This document shows positions 46,813 through 60,137 of a stretch of 64,000 nt of DNA, piece after piece (the first letter of the stretch is position 1; every line of letters starts with the position of its first letter). A program made the translations under genes and the position numbers. The notes below the pieces were generated by a model. That model worked only from the letters and a program-made list of their open reading frames with translations. It did no database searches and was not told the DNA's origin. Origin of the DNA: Anaeramoeba flamelloides (taxonomy: Eukaryota > Metamonada > Anaeramoebidae); contig JANTQA010000048.1 of NCBI GenBank assembly GCA_027625915.1, forward strand, positions 868,001-932,000, read 5' to 3'.

Positions 46813-48538
46813 AAATAGAATTAAAAACATTTAATGGTATTTTATTGATTAAAAAATCATCTGTACACAATCCACATTTCCAGTTTTTTATTGAAATTGG
46901 TCATAAATTGTTTTCACCAAAGAAGTTGCAATTTTTTTTTTCATTTTTTGGAAATATTTCTATATAAATATTTTGAAATAAATACCTAAGCCATTTATTC
47001 AATCGGTATTAATATTAAACTTAATTTGGTAATGTTAATTAATGAATAATTTTACTAACAAAGATGGGGTTTAATGAAATGTAAAAAAAAATGCCCCACT
47101 TTTTTGGAAATACCTTATTTCCATATTTTTAAATTTAAGAAATAAGAAAAATTCTTGATTTTTTTTATTGTATTTTTATTGAAGAATTTTAAATTACACT
47201 CTAAATCTTATTTTATGTAAATTTTATCATAGGTAATTTAAGTGTAAAATCATAGATTCCACATTAGTTCAACCGGAAATACACACCCATTTTTTATTAG
47301 GGTTAAGGAGCAAAAAAAAAAATTTATTGTAAAAAAGGAAAAAAAAAAAAAAAAGATATTTAAAAAGGGTTTATAAGAAGTAATTGGTAAAAAATCAAAA
47401 AAAAAAAAAAAACTAATTCTATCTTTTAATTAAGGACTCCCAAATTCACAACCACAATACTTTTGATTAATTAAATTTAATTTGATGATTGATGTGAATG
47501 TTCGTTTGTGGATTGTGATTTAATTCTTGTAATTTCTTTTTTATTTCAAGAATTCAACACATTTAACTTTAATCTTTGAAGTAATATTTTTTTTCCATCT
47601 ATTAGACAAATATTAATATATAAAAAAAGAATAATGAAAAAAAAATTATATTAAAATTTTTCTAAAAATAATAATAAATAAGAAGCGATCAAGAAATTCA
47701 AAAATCTCTTTTTTCTTCTCACATAAATTAAAAAGATTAAAGGATGAAACTTTTAGAAAAATATTCATTTTTTTTTTTCAATTTCAACAAAAATTTCGAA
47801 AGTGGATCTTTCGTTGTGGGTTCTAAAAACTAAAAAAAAAAAAAAATTAAAACGTGCACCTTCTCATGTACTAATTTATTTATTTAACATATCGTTAATT
47901 ATATATATCCTCTCTAAACCTTCTCTAGATTCAAAATTGATTTAATAAAAAGAAAAATTTGAATAAAAAAAAATATACAAAAAAATTGAAAATTTATAAG
48001 ATTAAACTCTGATTTACTTTGGGGTTCGCTTTTTTTTCACAAATAGATCAGTGACTAATTTTTTGGTTTCAAAGTTTCAGTTACTGGTGAAACTGAAATA
48101 ATCTTATTTTAGTTATTTTTACACAATAAAAATTCCCAAAAAAAAATGAAAATGTATCTACTTTCTTTAAAATGGTTTTTTTTTGACCTTTAAAAATGTA
48201 AAACTCTTAATTCAAAGAGTTTTAAAATAAATAATAAATAGAAATAAAATTAAAAAGTTTGAAATAATTTTATTGTTCTTTGTTTTAAAAAAAATAATTT
48301 CTCGGATTTAGTCTGTTTCCTTTTTCAAAAAATTGAAAAAAAGGTTTATGTATCAAGTTGAATTGATTTTTTAAGAGAAAAACAGATCTACCAAAATGAC
48401 CTCTTTAAAAAAACAATCTGTTTGAATCTTTCCTTAAAAACAAAATAATTACATTTACTTAAGTTTATAATTTTTGAATTTTCATTTTTTGGTTTTTAAT
48501 CCTTACCTTTATTTGTTAAATTAAAGGAACAAAATTCA
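46813..48538. other. Intergenic region with one direct repeat (47330-47580)
   Basis: 47330-47580 is the second copy of the repeat at 39480-39725. The rest is AT-rich without a recognisable gene. The last 50 bases before the ATG at 48539 are A/T-rich as for other genes here. Confidence 0.5.
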
Positions 48539-49675
48539 ATGTACAAATCTCAATCTCTAACAACAAAAATTTTGTCTTACAGAGTTAATTTCATATTCGT
48601 TTTAATTATTTTTGTTATTGTCTTTTCGATTTCCCGCCTGATAACAAAAACTTCCAAGACTTCAAACAATTCTGATCTGCCCGAAATTGTTGAATTAACA
48701 AACATTTTAAATTCCATTGATCAGAAACAATTAAATTCATTAATCAGGCTTACAGATAAATTAAGTGAGATTAATTCAGACAAAATTGATTCTTTTTTAG
48801 ACGAAACAAAAGAAAATTTGGTTTCAAAGAAAATAAAAATTCTAAAAACAAAGGAGATCGTTCCGATTGACAAAGGTACCATTTCTTTTTTCCTTTTTCC
48901 TTTTTCCTTTTTCTATTATTTTCATTAAATGAGTCCAATCAAACAAAAATTCAACATACATTTTTCTTCAAAAAAAACAAAAAAAGAAATAAAATTTGAA
49001 ATACCCAAAATATTATTCCAAACTTATTATGCCAAATCAAAAATACCACAAAAGGTGTATGAAAATATAGCAAAATATGCACCAGGTTACAAGCATGTAA
49101 TTTATGATGACGACGAAGGGCTTGCCTTCCTTGAAAAACACTTTGACAAAAACGTAGTGCAAGCGTACCGCAAGTTAAATATGGGTGCACATAAAGCAGA
49201 TCTTTTAAGATACGCTTTTCTTTATATCAACGGTGGTGTATATTTAGATATTAAGACCGAACTTGTCGAGCCAATAAGTGAAACTTTAGGGCAAAATTCC
49301 ATTTTGACTGGGCTGTCCATTTTTGATGGTACCTTCATGACAGGCTTTATTGCGACATATGAAAAAAATCAACTCTTTTATGACTTGGTTGAATATATTG
49401 GAAATCTTCAATTGCCACTAAATGATTATTTGCATTTGGTATCAATTTTTTATCAAAAGACAAATTGTCTCGTTAAGGACAATATAATTCAAATCGGCAA
49501 AATCGAAAACCCTTATTATCCCAAATCCCCCTATTATTTTTATAAAGAAAAATGCACATCGTCAGAAAATGATTGCTATGACGGTTTAGATCGATATGGT
49601 AGGTGTTGTTGGTTCATAGACGAATTTGGCAAGAACAGAATTAAAGTTAGATACGCAGATTATCCTTGGAAATAA
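48539..49675 (+). CDS. GT32 / OCH1-like glycosyltransferase (type II membrane protein)
   Basis: Exons 48539-48875 and 48987-49675 (donor GTACCA; acceptor AAAAAAAG) join in phase 1 to 341 residues. A signal anchor (VNFIFVLIIFVIVFSI, about 17-36) is followed by a stem and then the catalytic region: IPKILFQTYYAKSKIP (about 118-133), NMGAHKADLLRYAFLYINGG and VYLDIKTELVEP (about 177-208). This is the DXD sugar-transferase family (Gly_transf_sug, GT32), whose fungal members extend N-glycans in the Golgi. Here the motif reads D200-I-K202 instead of DXD, a variant also seen in some family branches, so metal binding may rest on other residues. Cys-rich C-terminal loops (CTSSENDCYDGLDRYGRCC) suggest disulphides in the Golgi lumen. 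The acceptor lacks a good pyrimidine tract but is the only one that keeps the frame. Confidence 0.85.
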
Positions 49676-52600
49676 TTTAATTAGAATTTTTTTTTTTATT
49701 TAAATAACATTAAGATTCCTTTGTTTTCCAATAAATTAGTTGAAAAACAAAAAAAAAATCCACTTCATAAATATTCCTTTTTATCACGAATATATTTTTT
49801 TTTGAAAAAATAATACCAAACAATTAAATATACTGTTTGTACCACCCCCTTTTTTTTAGATTTTTTTTTTTTAATGTCAAAATTAAATAACCACCAAGTC
49901 AAAATTTTGAGTTCCAAAAGGAAAAAAAGTAATCCTTTTTAAATAAATAATAATAATAACAATATATGTAACACAAAAAGTTAAATAATAATAAAAAAAG
50001 CTATAAAATACACAATAAAAAAAAAAAAAATTCTGTCAAACAAGTGAAAAAAAAAAACACCCCCCCATTAAATAATAATAAAAATAAAAATCTGTTTTTT
50101 GTGATTTGATAAAAAATATAGCTTTTTGTTATGGCCACTTTCAACAATTGAAAACTATTTTTTATTCTTAACAATCTCAATTACAACTTAATTTTTAAAA
50201 TTTTCAATAGGTGAAGCAACAAGCACCACTTTTAATATTTTATTACTTTTTTAAAACAGAACATTGTTTTTAAATCATTGGATTTTGAGAAACTGCTATA
50301 TATAGAATTTTGTTTTGTTATTAATCGGAATTAATTACATAGAAATGACAATAAAAAGAAAATTATCTTTTCATTAAAAATATTTCAAAAAAAACTATTT
50401 GAAAAAAATGGTAAACTTGAAATTAAATATTTTTTGGGAATATATTTCTGGACTGTTTCCTTTAAAACATTTTACATTCAAAATTCCGAGCATAGCCAAA
50501 AAAAAAAAAGATTTATGATATTTTTTTTTAACAATAGTGAAATTGAAAAAAGAATGTAAAAATCTGAGAAATCTAAATACAAGACTTAATTTATATGTTA
50601 TCTAAAAACAAATATTCATTATTTTTTAACATTTGAATTCTTTTTTTTTTTTTTTACAATTAGAAGTTCAAAATTCAACATCTTTCCTAATTATTTCAAA
50701 AAAAATTATTTTCTTTGATAGAAAAAAAAAATATTCTTGAATTTGAAGATAATGTATAAAAACTACACTAAAAGATGTTAAAAAAACTATTTAAATAACT
50801 CGGGATAAAAATACATTAACCTCAAAAAAAATTGTAATAATTATTTTCACATTTTATAAAATATAATATTTGGATTTTAAATTATCGGTTTCCTATCATT
50901 TTTTTTCTTTTTATTAAACAAAAAAAAAACTGAAAAAAAGAACTAAATTATATAATTTTAAAAATTCTCAAAAATATTTTTTGAAAACTAAAGAAAATTC
51001 AACTTATAACCGAAATAAATAGTTTTTCATTTTATTATTTCTAAATAATAACGATTAACTTACTCTTAAGTATTCTTGTGGATTTTTATGAATCTAAAGA
51101 ACAAAGGGATTGGTTATTATTATGATTTTTCATCTTTTTCAAGATTTTTAAATATATAAAAATAATTTCTTATAATAATTAAAAAAAAAAAAAAAAAATA
51201 TTGATAATTATAATCTAACGAAAATTTTGAATAATAATATTTTATTAGTTATATACTAATGTTTTCAAAAAAGAATATTATTTAATTTTGTAAATTCTGA
51301 TACCTTTAATCAAGTTTTCAAAAAAGAATATTATGGATTAATCAATTGATAAAAAGAATAAAAGTAAACCAGAATTTAAAATCTTTAATTCTGCAACTGT
51401 TGTAAGATTTTTTTATCAAAATATCAGGGTTTTATAAATATTTATCAAGAATTAAAATTAGTAAACTAAATTTCATAAAAAATTTCCCAGTTTTTTTTTA
51501 CTATTTTTTTATTTTATATTCTTAATTTGAGATGAAAAAACAAATAATTCTAGTGTATAAAACTGAATATTGAAATAAAAATTTTTATATTATAATAGAT
51601 AACCTCAATTTATAAAAATATTTATTTTCAAAATTTGATTTTTAATTGGCCAATAATTTTGAAATGTAGTTTCTGATTTCTCTAACTATAGAATATTTTT
51701 AATTATTTTATTTATTTTTTTTTTTTGTTCTAATTTACTTATTATCTAAAAATCACCTATCAAAAATAATAAATGTGTCCAAGTTTCCAAAATACATATA
51801 TTCACCATACGGGTAAAAATATGTATTACCTTTTAATGTATTGACTTGAATTGCTATAACGACAGGAAGAAGATGAAAAAAATTTTCAAGAAATCTTACA
51901 TTACTTTGGTATCTACCAGGTAATTTTTGAATACAGTCAGTATCATTTTTAAGCTACAAACCTAAACCAAAGTCAAGACTCAAAAAAATACTAAATTAAT
52001 AATTGGTTTTTTTTTATTTTGATTTTTCTACACTACTTATTTTACTCTAATATTGTATTTTAATTCAAGATTATTTTTTTTTGGATTCTATTTAGTTAAA
52101 TAGTTGTACCTTATAGGTGGCCCTAAATTTAATGATTTAAAAATTAACAAATTATTATTTCAATTATCTAAAACACCAACAAAAATTTGAAATATCAACC
52201 TCAATTTGATTATCACACCTCATTTTTTTTATTCAAGTGAAGATTTTGTTTTTTGTGTTTCATCAGAAAAAAACAAAAAACAATAAATAGATCTATTTCC
52301 ATTTTTTCTCAATCCGATGACCCCTTTTTTCGAAACACTTCAAATTTAAAGAGCCATCCTAAAATAAACTAATTTACAAATTATCTTCACACTTGTCTAA
52401 ATAAAATCCATTTTACAAAACCGAACATAAATATTTGAAAAAATGTAAAAAGAAATAAAAATTGTATTTTGATTTATTTAAATTTCTCAGTATCTTGTTT
52501 ATTTTGAGCAAAAACAATTAGGTATAAAAAGACCAAGTCTAATTAAATAAAAACAATCCATTGTCTCATGTTCTTAAAATGTTTTTAACAGAAGATAAAT

Positions 52601-53083
52601 ATTAAATATTTAATTTTCTGATTCTCGAAAGATTCATATTTTAAAAAACAGATAAAAGATTAATTTTAAATAAAAACAAAGAGAACTGTTTAATTATAAT
52701 CTCAAATCATGAAAAAGACACACGGTGAGTTCTGTAGTTTCAAAGAGTAATCCTGCTATTTTACCAATTAACAGATGAAAATTTTGAATTTCCCTTTGCC
52801 TAAAATATTTTACTAATTAATCACTCATATACAAACAAAATATCTTCACAAAACCAATTAGAAATGATATTTTTCGAGATTTTCCTCAACTTCCTTAATG
52901 AACTTTGAGATACACCTTTTTATTTGGTTTAATGGTTTTTTGAAAATAATTGAAATAATCTATTTTTTCATTTTTTCATTTTTTTTAAATTTTCTCTTTC
53001 CATCAAAAAAACAAAATTTTGAAAAACAAAAAGACCAAAAAGTCCATTTTACTGCACGTTTATCTTCATAATTTTTCAAAAGG
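49676..53083. other. Intergenic region, mostly empty; degraded MITE at about 51934
   Basis: Long A/T runs and no gene. At 51932 a TA is followed by CAGTCAGTATCATTTTTAAG, the left end of the CAGTCAG MITE family; the other end is not recognisable. A mini-frame at 52709 (ATG AAA AAG ACA CAC before GTGAGT) could be a tiny first exon but has no partner. Confidence 0.4.
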
Positions 53084-56000
53084 ATGAGCAGGAATATCAA
53101 CAACAACAATCATGATAATCATAAGTGGATCTACTTTGATCCAAATTTTACAAACATTTCTGAAATAAGAGACTCAAGACAGGAAGCATTGGGAGAAATG
53201 ATCAACGAAGCAGAAAGCGTTATTACTTCGAGATCTTCAGGTAATATATTGTTATGGTTTGAGTCAAAATTATTTGGCTGGCAACGAGACACCATTTTCA
53301 AAAGGAAACCGAAAAAAAAAACAAAGCCAAGCAAAGCTTCCATCTCGAGCCGTAGAAATTCCAAAAGGGAACAACAACAAGACAAAGAATTAGAAAAAGA
53401 AAAGGAGAAGGAGAAGGGAAAGGAATTTCGAACATCTAAAATCAGTTCATTATATTTAAATCGCGAACCAAAGGAAGTGCAACTGGAAAAGGAGAGAAAG
53501 AAACTGAAAAAAAAAAAAAAAAAAAGAAGAAGAAGAAAAACGAAAGATTGACGATTATGAATTAGGCTCTGTATTTATTGATCAGAAATATACAAACAGA
53601 CCGGAAAATTATTATGTCATTACCAGATCCTTTGCAATGTTTTTTAAGATCTTTTTTTTGTTTCCCTATTTGATTTACAAAATCGTTTTCAAACGAAAAT
53701 CTCGGTTTAAGCAAGTTGGCTTCTTATTTTCACTGTTTGTATTCATTTTTTATACACTCATATATTCGCTTCCTATCAGCTATGCCTTTTTCAAGCCAGA
53801 CGAATATTCACAGTCAACAACAGTGACAACGGAAATGGCCTTTACCCCGCTGGCAACTTTAGCCTTAATTTCATTAATTAGCACCAGTATTGAGGCCTCA
53901 AGAATTAAGCAGGCAACACAGACGACCGAAGAACTTGCCGAATACCAAATAACACTCGAGGGCTACCCAATCAACAACAACAACAACAATAATAATAACA
54001 TCAACAACAAGAGCAACAACAACAAGAGCAACAATAATGATAATGATGATAACAATATTGATAATTTCCATCACGATCTTTTACCCCAGTATAATAGTTT
54101 TAACTTGAATGATTCTGGAAACAGTGATCAGAACCAATTAAATCAAGAGCAACAACAACAGCAGAAATTAAAATCAAGAAGCTCTGGCAAGGGTTTGTTA
54201 AAAATGATCGTCAACAGCCAAATGAAGTTGGTTGAGAATAGCCGTGGCGTGGAATTTTTAACAATCCCATTATTGTTTGCAATCGGGTTTTGCTTAATAC
54301 CCTTTTTTGGAAGACTTATCCGCAACGAGAAGGTACTTGAATTGAATAACAACTACCAAAAATATATGTTGATATCCAATTTTTTTACAATGTTTTGCTT
54401 ATGGCTTTTGTTTTTTATCATGTGTAGCGTATCAATTGAAATTTATAAAAGACAGTTATGGTTCCAATCAACTTTTACAAATATGGCTTCTGTTTCTCTT
54501 GAAAATAGAAAGTGTAAGATATATTTGATAATTCTTAGTTATCTTCTATTTTTTTGTTTTTATTTTGTTTTTTCCACTTTATAAGCATGACTAATTATTA
54601 TATTTTAATTTGTATACCTACACACATACACTTATATATATATATATATATATAGAAGAGTATTTGATGATTTCTATTTCAATTTGTGATATAAAGTCTT
54701 TTCCAATAATTACATCCTATTAAAAAATGAAAAAAACTAATTTTTTAAAAAAATATTTCTTTAGGAATGTTTTTAAAAATATCAAAACATTTATGTATAC
54801 TGATCTCTTTTGAAACTCATGCAATTTAATTAAATGTTTAAAAACAATTATTAAAAAAAAAATTAAAAAACAATAGGCTAAAAATTTTGGAATGACATTT
54901 CACAAATTCAAGTCAAAGAAATTTCCCATAAAAATCAATACAGTAAGTTCCACTTTTAAGGTACAAACTTTGAACATAATTTAAGGCACAAAAAAATCTC
55001 AAAAATTAAGGCACAAAATTTGAAATTGTTTTTATAAACAATTTATTTGATTGGAATCCGAATTTTATTACTTTAATTTTAGATTTTTTTTATGCCTTAA
55101 ATTTTGTTCAACTTTTGTGCCTTAAAAGTGGAATTGACTGTATAGATTTTTATTTGTGCTTCATTGAGAAAAACAAGCAGCTTAATTTTGATCTTCAAAT
55201 AAATACTTTAATAAAATTTCAATAGAAATAGATATGAATTATCTACAATCATTTTCACTCTCCCAATAACATCAGAATAACACGTTTTTACCAAGTAACT
55301 TTGGTCTTGAAATAATTTTTTTTTTTGAAAAACAGTTACTAACCTTTGAAAAATATAAAAAAATTTCAATGCTAAAAAAGTAAAAATATGAAAAAATGAT
55401 TTCAATGTAGAAATAATCCAAAAATAAATTTTTTCTTCTAATATCCATTCAAACACTTAAAACATGTGTAAGTCGACAATTGCTATTTATACAAAATATA
55501 ACCACTTTGACTAGAAAATAGTTTAGATACATTGACTATATGCAAACTCTGTTTCAAAATTTATAGTACCACATCTTATTAACCAAGAAAAATTAAAATT
55601 TTTTTCATAAAGCTTCAATTAGAAAGAAAATGATGAATTTCATTCTTTTTTTTTTTTTTTTGTAATAAAAGCTATATTTTAGATCTAGTATTACTATTAT
55701 TGTTTTGATAATAATATAGATCTAATTTTTTCACAAAACTAAAAATTAATTGTATTAGGCTTTTTTAATTGAAAAAAAAGAAGAAAATTTCCAATGAAAA
55801 AAATTTTTGCTTATTAAACATAAAAAAAAAAAATAATTCAATATTTTCTTTCTTTTAAAAAATAATATTAATTTTCTTTTTAAAAAATAATATTAATTTT
55901 CGTTATTTAAATAATAATAATAATATATTAATTAATTTTTTTATTTTCGTTTTTCCAAATCAAATAGTTCTTCCAAAGATCACATTCACTAAGGTTTCAA

Positions 56001-56665
56001 ATCTGATAAGTTGGATTAAAATTAGATCATATATTGTTTCACACATTCTTCTACCTTGGACATCTGCACAAATCACTTTAAGTTATATTTTTGCTTTGGT
56101 AGTGCTTCTAACTTTGATTGTAATCGTTAGAATTTGGTCAGAAACATTGAAAAGTACAACAACACTCCGTTTGATATACTTATTATTTACCTGCAATTTT
56201 TATATAATTTGGGCTGTAATGCTTGGAACAAACATTACTCATGTTGAAGAAAGAGGAATAACTACACTTTTAAAAGAACAATTGAAATTTAGTTTTGAAA
56301 TAAGGTAAAAATCCCAATAGAATTGCTTTCCCTTTGAAAAAACATTCTTTTCTCATTATATTAATTATTTTTGTTCTCAAATTATTAATTATACTTTTAT
56401 CATATTATTAAATATATTTTTCATAATAAATTATAGAAAATTAGAAAAATCAAAAAAAAAAATGGATTTCCAAGAAAAACAAAATATTAACGAGAAAAGA
56501 GACATCATCAAAATATTGTCAATTTTAATACAAATTTTAGAAGAAGAAAACAAAACAAAGCATATTTTAAGTTTTTCTGTGAGTGAAGGTTCACTAAAAT
56601 TATTGATTGCATTATTTTGTAGCAGTGCTTCAGCATTAATTTCACATTTTGCTTTAAAAAAATAA
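53084..56665 (+). CDS. Seven- to eight-pass membrane protein, family uncertain (frame break in A19)
   Basis: Exons 53084-54513, 55968-56304 and 56437-56665 (donors GTAAGA and GTAAAA; acceptors AATAG and TATAG; phases 1 and 2) join in frame. Within exon 1, a run of 19 A (53507-53525) shifts the frame by one. With 18 A the product would be about 664 residues, so an assembly or sequencing slip is likely. N-terminal part: hydrophilic, with a Lys/Glu run. Helices follow near VGFLFSLFVFIFYTLIYS, FTPLATLALISLIS, IPLLFAIGFCLIPFF, YMLISNFFTMFCLWLLFFI, QITLSYIFALVVLLTLIVIV and LIYLLFTCNFYIIWAVML. The last is SEGSLKLLIALFCSSASALI. A large Asn/Gln-rich loop separates the second and third helices. The fold and the last helix recall gustatory-receptor-like ion channels of protists, but I cannot show it. 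Confidence 0.75.
54941..55140. mobile_element. Tc1/mariner-type MITE, CAGTCAG family, copy 2
   Basis: TA at both sides. Ends CAGTAAGTTCCACTTTTAAG and, in reverse complement, CAGTCAATTCCACTTTTAAG. Same inner TTAAGGCACAAA blocks as copy 1. Nearly palindromic, 200 bp, no coding frame. Confidence 0.8.
55276..55525 (+). repeat. Interspersed repeat, family shared with 63665-63892 and 9031-9237
   Basis: Shares AATAACACGTTTTTACCAAG, TTTTTTCTTCTAATATC.AT and the final CACTTTGACTAGAAAATAGT with the copy near the window end. A minus-strand frame of 82 codons across it is not a gene. Confidence 0.6.
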
Positions 56666-58941
56666 TTTTTTTATTTCATATTTTTCTTTTTTTACTTTTG
56701 TGTTTTTTTTTTTTTCACTAAAAAATTAAAAATTACATTTGAAGAAACAAAGGCATTTTATATCTAATTCATTTATAATATTAATTTAGCTTTATTATAT
56801 TGTTCTATAATTCATCTTTTTATCTTCAAATGTAAAATATAAAAAATATTTATTAAAAATAAATCATAATATATTGTAAATACAAATAAAAATTTTTTTA
56901 AAATTAAAAGAAACTTTAATCACAAAGAAAAAATATTTTTTTTTAATAATTTTTTATACATTTCTAATTTTAAGATAGAAGTAACTAATCAGGAAATTAG
57001 TTTTAAAACTGATGGACAAAGTAGAGGATTTGACGATATCTTAGGTAAAGTCACTATAAAGTTTCAAAAATCGCGATTATCTTTCGATCAAATCGTGATA
57101 TTGTTGTAAAATTGAGATTATTTTAATCATTATCGTGGTTTTATAACAAATCACAATATACTATAAAATCATGATATTTGTATAAAAATTGTGTTAAACT
57201 TCAAAATAACATAATAAAAATCAAATCGCCTTAAATAGTTGATGGCTTTTATGTTAATTCAACAATATTTTTAAAAAAGAAAAATTTTTACTTGATCAAA
57301 AAAACAGATTATGTTATTAAAAGTTATTCTTTGGAAAAACAGTAAAAAAGATACTTGATTCAATCGAGGATCAGATCAAGAGATTTTGATTGTATTTGAT
57401 TTTGTTTGGTTGACAAATCTATCGATCGTTATAGATCAGTTAACATAATAAAAAATGCTAAATATGTAGTTTCACAGTTAATTGTGGTATTATAAATTGT
57501 TTTTGAATAAAAAGGGCTTCTAAAATAACCTACCTTTCTCATGTTCTTTAAAGAATGAGTTCTTGGATGAAAGCATTTCCTTTATTCTAGGAACGTTTAA
57601 ATTAGTTGAATAACTTTTGAAAAGCTTTTAATAATAACTAAGCCATATTTATTACTAATTATTAAGAAATTTTGTAAAACTTATTTTCTTCTTATTCTTC
57701 TTCTTTTATCATACATTGAGATTTGATAGAAAAAAAAAAACTAGAGCTTAAAAGGTTTTTATATTTGATCTATCATAGATACGTGGGAAAATTTGGCGCA
57801 TCTTCTTTTTAGTTATTTAACTTGTGAAGGTTATAACTCCATTTTTAAAAAAAAACACATCTTTTATATTTAATATTTTATTAAAATGGGTTATTATTTA
57901 TTTTGATCATAAAATTTGTTTGAGATATAAGATTTTGTAAAAAAAAAAAAATATGAAAAGAAAAACATTTTAATTTTCACTACACAAAATCCAAATCCTT
58001 AATTTAAGCTTTCTGTTTTTCAAACCTTTTAAACAAATGAAAACACTTTAAAACCCTTCAAGCATTTACTTGCTTTTTTAAAGGGGGGAAGACGTTGTAA
58101 AAGTGTTTTTTTTTTCTAAAATTCAAGATTTTTTTGATAGATGATTTCCAAAAAATGATTTTCTTTGTCTCAATAATTATTTTCTCACAATAATGTGGAT
58201 TATGATTTTTCTGGATAATGCAGGACTAATCACTATTTTTCCAGATTAACCCGAATTTATTGATACTATTCTAATAATAGATTTTATCATCAAAACCTCT
58301 AGTTATTATGTAGAATATTTCTAAAAATTTATTTTTTTCCCTTTTTTGGTTAGTTTCTAATCCGAATTAAAAAAAGTCTATCACTTGTATGTGGTATATG
58401 ACAAAATTCTAAAATCAAAAATGAAAAAAAGATGATATTTATAAAAAATCCACTAAAGAACGATACTTAATAGCAAGTTGAAATTGATATAAATTATAAT
58501 TTTAAAAAAAACTTTGAAAGTTTTGAAGATTCGCTTTTCATAAAATTTTGAAATCCCTTTTTGATTTTTTTTTTATCTGATATGAGTGTTTTTTCTCTAA
58601 TAGAAATTTCTAAAATCCTTACTTTTTTTGTAAATCTAAAAATATAAAGAAAAAGACTACAATTTTATTAAATTGAATACAATCAATTTTATATTGAAAT
58701 AAAATAATTTGTTCAAAATTGAAGAAGATTTAAAAAAACTAAATTTTAATAAAAACAATTTTATTTTTTTGTTTTGTATTATCTGAAAACGGGTGCTTTT
58801 TTTTTTTTTTTTTTTTTTTTTTCATTTTTTAACAGAAAATTTGATGAAACTTTTATTTATGTGTGTTAAATCTAAAAATTTGTGAATTACTCTTTTAATA
58901 TTAATCGGAAATATTAATAAAAAAGTTAAAGATTAATGTTA
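56666..58941. other. Intergenic region with an RRM-like scrap
   Basis: Mostly AT-rich. On the plus strand 56975-57044 codes IEVTNQEISFKTDGQSRGF and DDIL before a GTAAAG donor. 57591-57613 after ATTCTAG would add GTFKLVE and a stop in frame. The DGQSRGF string recalls the RNP-1 loop of RNA-binding RRM domains, but the usual Gly/Phe pattern is broken and no upstream exon is visible. A poly-T run of about 23 lies at 58800-58821. Confidence 0.35.
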
Positions 58942-59521
58942 ATATGTCCCTACGAGTCAAAAAAAACACTAAAAATGAAAAACTGATCAAATACCTTGCG
59001 TTAAACAATTAATAAAACTAAATGAAAAATTAAAAATAAATAAAGTTTCAATTTAACTTTTTCTTGATACCATTTTTTACCAAAATCATTGAATTCAAAG
59101 TTGAAATTATGTATATTTTTAGATACATTATCTTGTTTTAACTCATTTACTAAAACAAATTCGAAATTATGGGAATTTTATTTTCCACAAAAGGGACTAA
59201 TTTGGTCTTCAAATGTTTTTTTTATTTTTAAACGGTAAAATTAAAAAAAAAGTTCAATTAAAAAGATATACTCTCTGAAAGAATATTCTAATTTAATATA
59301 TTAACTTATTCTTTGATTTCAAAATTTTCTCAACACCACTTTTTCAAAAAAAAAACAAAAAAGTGAATAACAATTTCAAAAATATTTTCGATATTCAAAA
59401 GTTGAGTGTGTTTTTATTCTAAAAAATTTATCCCAGTATTTAATGGAATTAAGTTATAATCTAGGTTTCAAAAAATATTGATCAGAAAAAAAAATAGTGC
59501 TTAATTTTATGAAGGGCATAT
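58942..59521 (+). repeat. 580-bp interspersed element, ATATGTCC family, copy 3
   Basis: Third copy, in the same orientation and full length, with more differences than between copies 1 and 2 (right end GGGCATAT). No coding frame. Confidence 0.8.
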
Positions 59522-59700
59522 TAAAGATAAATATGAAAAAAGGAATTTATTGGTTTTAGAGATAATAGTAGGTAAGGAAATTGTGGTTATGATTTGTTTA
59601 ATTTCCTGGTCCTTTTGTATGCTGTAGATATAGTATTAGTGTATATATGATATCAATAACACTTCAAATGAAACAAAAGTTAGATTCCAGTATCAAAATA

Positions 59701-59899
59701 CAGTCAGTTCCACTTTTAAGATATAAACTTTCAATAAAATTTAATCACAAAAAAGTCTCAAATTTAGGCACAATGATTTGGACTGTTTTTTAATATACAA
59801 ATAATTTTATTAGAATTTGAATTTTGTGCCTTAATTTGAGACTTTTTGTATCCCTTAAATTTCATGGATAGTTTATATGTTAAAAGTGAAACTGATTGA
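59701..59899. mobile_element. Tc1/mariner-type MITE, CAGTCAG family, copy 3
   Basis: The left end TA-CAGTCAGTTCCACTTTTAAG is intact. The right end (reverse complement CAATCAGTTTCACTTTTAAC) is diverged and lacks the flanking TA. Inner blocks match copies 1 and 2. Confidence 0.75.
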
Positions 59900-60137
59900 A
59901 AGAAAATTAGTTGAAATCTTATCACATTAAAAATTTCAATTATCATTATCTATTTTTCTTTTAGGGTTCATTAAAAAAGGATTATTTGAGTACCTCATGA
60001 CTAAGCACATTTTGATATTTTTCTCTAAAGCATTTTGAGATCAAGAATAAAAATTTCATTATCTTTTTGTGCATTACTGATAAATACAAATAAATATCTA
60101 AAAATTTTTTACTTAATTTTCCTTTTTAAATCTTTTT

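Larger units (their letters stand above)
54514..55967 (+). other. Intron 1 (1.45 kb) of the membrane protein gene, with two repeats
   Basis: GTAAGA...AATAG. It holds the CAGTCAG MITE copy 2 (54941-55140) and a repeat of the 63665 family (55276-55525), plus a TA microsatellite near 54634-54653. No exon is seen in it. Confidence 0.8.

Noticed and set aside
52709-52724. Tiny first exon (ATG AAA AAG ACA CAC) before GTGAGT
   Set aside because: No in-frame partner exon; the downstream gene already has a good ATG at 53084.
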